A stretch of DNA of 64,000 nucleotides from Andrena cerasifolii. Lineage: Eukaryota; Arthropoda; Insecta; Hymenoptera; Andrenidae. The DNA lies in the NCBI RefSeq assembly GCF_050908995.1, contig NC_135121.1, forward strand, positions 9,796,001 through 9,860,000, read 5' to 3'. Below the pieces are notes generated by a model. The model did no database searches. It saw only the letters and a program-made list of their open reading frames with translations, and was not told the DNA's origin. A program made the translations under genes and the position numbers. Below, one piece after another: positions 61,401 through 64,000 of this stretch; position 1 is the stretch's first letter; every line of letters starts with the position of its first letter.

Positions 61401-61455
61401 GATCCAACAAGGATAATCGGGAATCTGTTTGATCGTTCTCAACTTCATCGCACAT
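58428..61455 (-). CDS. Fbxw9: F-box/WD40-repeat protein, FBXW9-like
   Basis: F-box/WD proteins are substrate adaptors of SCF ubiquitin ligases: the F-box binds Skp1 and the WD40 propeller binds targets. Seven exons join in phase: 61455-61390, 60387-60228, 59911-59769, 59683-59454, 59177-58928, 58854-58579 and 58514-58428. They encode 403 residues. The F-box spans the first junction (LLDLPVE|IFLHVCSFLDAST), followed by LVCKQFHEILNDDSLWK. WD-type repeats follow: ICISGARDRSLVCW, IYSCSWDNTVKAW, FATGSFCKSVLVFD, FILSASEDRTVSIWD, VYVGDGNAKLHILD, LITSSPDKTVRIYS and a last short VLAVSGTEGIKIW. That makes about seven blades, as expected. An AATAAA overlaps the region just after the stop. The Fbxw9 assignment rests on F-box and SASEDRTVSIWD resemblance from memory; the F-box/WD class is clear. 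Substrates are unknown. Confidence 0.9.
60388..61389. other. First intron of the FBXW9-like gene
   Basis: The intron is AT-rich. A 14-bp inverted repeat (CAGTTCCTGATCA / TGATCAGAAACTG) brackets about 60527-60707. A short tandem duplication around 'ggtaaatattgtattttt' occurs at about 60880-60940. No coding content. Confidence 0.6.
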
Positions 61456-62728
61456 TTTAATCCAGAATAGCCAGTATCAGACGTTACAATCTTAACTAAG
61501 ATCATTCGATTGACTCTGAAACGTCTTAGGGATCCGGCGTGCAAACGAGAACGTAGAGAAGTAACGGATGTTTATTCACTGACGGTATTATTTACCGTTT
61601 TGGTCTTCGTGATCGATGCAGCCTGGCACAAGCGCGCATGACTCACTTACGGTCTCCATTTTAGCGCATTTTAGGAGCGCCTCTCATCACAGGGCTGACA
61701 ACCGGGGACAGATAAAATTCAAAATAAAAGCGCCCGAAATATTATTTAGTCATGGCGAAATGAATTTAAAGAACATAGTATTTTCATTTAAATTATAACT
61801 AGGGATGGGTTTCTCGAAGCGTCGAAACCTCGAAACCCCAAGAAATTTCGAGTTTCGAAGCTTTACCAAGTTTCGGATTCGAGTTTTGAGAATGTAAAAA
61901 TTAGCTTCGATTCCGGTAATTATGACGAGTCGATCTTGCAATAATTAGAAGGAACTATGTACTATCTGAAAGACATTTCGTCAGCTCTACTGACGATGCT
62001 GACGACGTATGTACGTCACGTAAGCGCTTGTCCATTTCACATAAAATCTTTATTTGCGATTAAATTTCAAGAATTTGTTTTTGATGTAACGTTTATTAAA
62101 AATCAATTAAGAATCTCAAAGTTCAAAATATAATTTGGCGCTCCTGATAACAAAGGAAATATCGATTTCCACAACTCTCAAGATACATTTATTTGGAATA
62201 GTATTACTCTTTTTGTATAATTCGTAATAGTTGATGCTGTAACGCATAAATATAGTCGCAAGAAGATTGCATCTTCTATTCGAACCAGTCGAAGTAGGTA
62301 ACAAATAGGCTTTAAGTACTTGTTATTGGAAGGCAGTACTTAAGATAATACAAGATAGTGATCATACCTGGACGGTATAACATTACCTTCAAGTATTTCT
62401 TTTATATATAATTCGATAACATTCATTCACCATTTGTACAATTGTCTGTGTCGTTGTTTGTCTATATTCGCTATAAGGTTGGCTAAGTGCAGATACAATT
62501 AGAAAAATATTTCTATACACAAAATATACATGTACGTGTCTATTATTCGTTTAATCAAATACTATTCCGATAATTGGTTATCATTGCATTTTTATACAAT
62601 AGCCAATGAGTTCGATACATGACTCATCGAGAGCTCTATAGTAATCATCAGTTCACACACTCGATACAATATAAAAATACATATATCCTCGATTTCGCTT
62701 TTGTGTAGTATACACAGGTACCTCGTAT
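61456..62728. other. Gap between the FBXW9-like gene and the riboflavin transporter
   Basis: The gap contains the promoter side of the FBXW9-like gene (61456-61700) and the 3' flank of the transporter gene. A TTCGAA-rich segment lies at 61803-61890. No gene is supported. Confidence 0.5.
61803..61890. repeat. TTCGAAA/TTTCGA-rich low-complexity segment
   Basis: Beginning GGGATGGGTTTCTCGAAGC, this segment repeats CGAAAC/GTTTCGA words in both orientations. It may be one end of an unidentified mobile element, but no second end or target duplication was found. Confidence 0.4.
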
Positions 62729-64000
62729 CTACAATTTTGTACACACATCGTGCACTTGGAAGTAACCGGTGAAATTAATGGCAACGAATGAAAATATTGC
62801 TCCACTCGCGGAACCCACTTGCATAATTGCACCTGCGTCAAAGAGCATTTTGGGGAGCATCGTATTTCTAAATAACGAAACAATGATCAATTTCAAATAA
62901 GAAATAAGTCCTATTAGAACTGTCCACGATACGACAACTAGGAAAACACCAAGCTTTGTGTCTTGTAATGGCGGAGTGGGAGACATTAGTGCTAAACACG
63001 TGACATAACTTCCAATAATTAAACACACTGTAGATAAATAATTGATAACTTTTATGTCTGACACAACGAACCAGAATGCTAATAAGCATGCAAGTGGATT
63101 TGCGAACTGAGCAAATGTGATCGATAGTTTGTACGCTACATTTCCATATGGTAGGCAAGAGTAAGATTGTATGCTGGGGAAGAAACCATTGCTGAAGAAG
63201 CAACATATACCAAGCAACAGAAATAAATAATATCGCATCTGTTTCGTCAGGCCCTCACTATTGTCACAAATAATTGGATTCTTGTTAATTTCTTTTAACG
63301 AAGAATGTTTCACGTTCTGCGCACGAATGTTACAGCAATCGTCGGGAACGTTTACTTGTGCCTCATTAAATGTTGAATTGACGGATGATCTATGAACGCT
63401 ATTTTTATTCCGTACGAACGACGAATATTCCAATATGATAAATGCAGTTAGAGATAGAAATAGAATAACAAAAATGAAAAGGAAATAATCGTTCGGAGAA
63501 AATTTCAAGCCGAAACCAGTTGAATTTGTTGTATCATTTTTGGAAGTCTCGCATTCTGAATTGTCACCGATCCCTTGTATTAAAGCAACTATACTTGGTA
63601 GTACGCCACTCAACCCTTCTCCTACGAAGTACGACACTAAATAATTTTCATTAAAATTAAGCAGGTACGGCATAAATAATACAGAGCTGAAGCAACCTAC
63701 TAGAGCATTGAAAAACGTTAAAATAAATAATGCCAAACTGTGTTCGACCCCACCGATAACAGTTCTTTCAGAATAGAAGAATGTTAAAAGTCCCATAGCA
63801 CAAGCTCCTGAGAATAATAAACACAAGATCCACCATGGCTCGTTTATCTTGTATCGAAAATGTTTCAAGATCGTGTAAAACAGGGGTCCAACGTTTGCTG
63901 ACTGTATTACTAATACTAGATAAGCTGGTAAAGTCCAGCTCTCCGGAGAAGTGTTGATAAGCACTGGTACTTGTATATATATTCCATTGATGCCAATCCA
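62729..64000 (-). CDS. Riboflavin transporter, SLC52A3-type (N-terminus beyond the right edge)
   Basis: SLC52 proteins are plasma-membrane carriers for vitamin B2. The visible 423 residues run from WIGINGIYIQVPVLINTSPESW, matching the family's N-terminal signature (W-x-x-x-NG-x-x-x-x-x-P), to the stop at 62729. Only the first part of TM1 and the start codon are missing. About ten to eleven hydrophobic segments are visible. Family landmarks include VIQSANVGPL, a conserved GEGLSGVLPSIVALIQG, a hydrophilic loop with several possible N-glycosylation sites (NDT, NST), and a long central cytoplasmic-type loop near residues 205-255. The later half has GFFPSIQSYSCLPYG, also a family trait. The whole visible part is one uninterrupted exon, with no splice site needed. 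The member number is from resemblance to insect proteins named member 3 and is less certain than the family. Confidence 0.92.
   Translation of the reverse strand, partial: WIGINGIYIQVPVLINTSPESWTLPAYLVLVIQSANVGPLFYTILKHFRYKINEPWWILCLLFSGACAMGLLTFFYSERTVIGGVEHSLALFILTFFNALVGCFSSVLFMPYLLNFNENYLVSYFVGEGLSGVLPSIVALIQGIGDNSECETSKNDTTNSTGFGLKFSPNDYFLFIFVILFLSLTAFIILEYSSFVRNKNSVHRSSVNSTFNEAQVNVPDDCCNIRAQNVKHSSLKEINKNPIICDNSEGLTKQMRYYLFLLLGICCFFSNGFFPSIQSYSCLPYGNVAYKLSITFAQFANPLACLLAFWFVVSDIKVINYLSTVCLIIGSYVTCLALMSPTPPLQDTKLGVFLVVVSWTVLIGLISYLKLIIVSLFRNTMLPKMLFDAGAIMQVGSASGAIFSFVAINFTGYFQVHDVCTKL

Noticed and set aside
1..64000. CRISPR arrays, bacterial operons, prophage or endosymbiont DNA
   Set aside because: The genes are spliced eukaryotic genes throughout. 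No regularly spaced repeats or bacterial-type gene clusters were seen.

Overview
The window looks like nuclear DNA from an insect. Genes have several short exons with GT..AG introns, long AT-rich introns and intergenic stretches, many small inverted-repeat transposons, and no operons. The proteins read as single-copy insect or hymenopteran-like orthologues. The order Hymenoptera is my inference from general resemblance and cannot be proven from the sequence alone.

Layout, left to right. (1) 1-9025, minus strand: the N-terminal part of a voltage-gated calcium channel alpha-2/delta subunit. Six coding exons join in phase, from a signal-peptide exon at 9025 down to a VWA exon at 2229; the C-terminal part lies beyond the left edge. 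Its introns hold copies of two MITE families. (2) 9026-18286: mostly non-coding, with a nested pair of MITEs, a third copy of the TA-flanked MITE, a CT/CA microsatellite and a possible 5' exon at 14404-14515. (3) 18298-19146, plus: a rolling stone-like six-pass membrane protein. (4) 20197-23406, minus: a ten-finger ZXD-type C2H2 zinc-finger protein in two exons. (5) 24068-25163, minus: the last two exons of an unrecognised proline- and cysteine-rich protein. (6) 25164-29495: non-coding, ending in a CpG-rich stretch. (7) 29496-37656, plus: a complete four-exon SHOX-type paired-class homeobox gene of 440 residues. A Transib-like element sits in its first intron and a second MITE in its second. 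(8) 37657-50587: 13 kb without a convincing gene, containing foldback elements, microsatellites and a G-quadruplex-prone tract. (9) 50588-57594, minus: complete transportin in 14 coding exons (896 residues). (10) 58428-61455, minus: complete FBXW9-like F-box/WD40 protein in seven exons (403 residues). (11) 62729-64000, minus: the SLC52-type riboflavin transporter, cut by the right edge.

The genes do not form one pathway. The left part holds developmental or neuronal genes (alpha-2/delta, rolling stone-like, Shox) spread over large non-coding spaces. The right 14 kb is a compact run of housekeeping genes on one strand (nuclear import, ubiquitin ligase adaptor, vitamin uptake). Exon joins were set by hand from splice motifs, reading phase and family resemblance; no alignment or transcript data were available. 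The most notable non-genic item is the 1061-bp element at 29809-30869. Its ends start with CACAGTG, it has about 95-bp inverted repeats, and it is flanked by a perfect 5-bp direct repeat. These are the hallmarks of Transib transposons, the relatives of the RAG recombination system.
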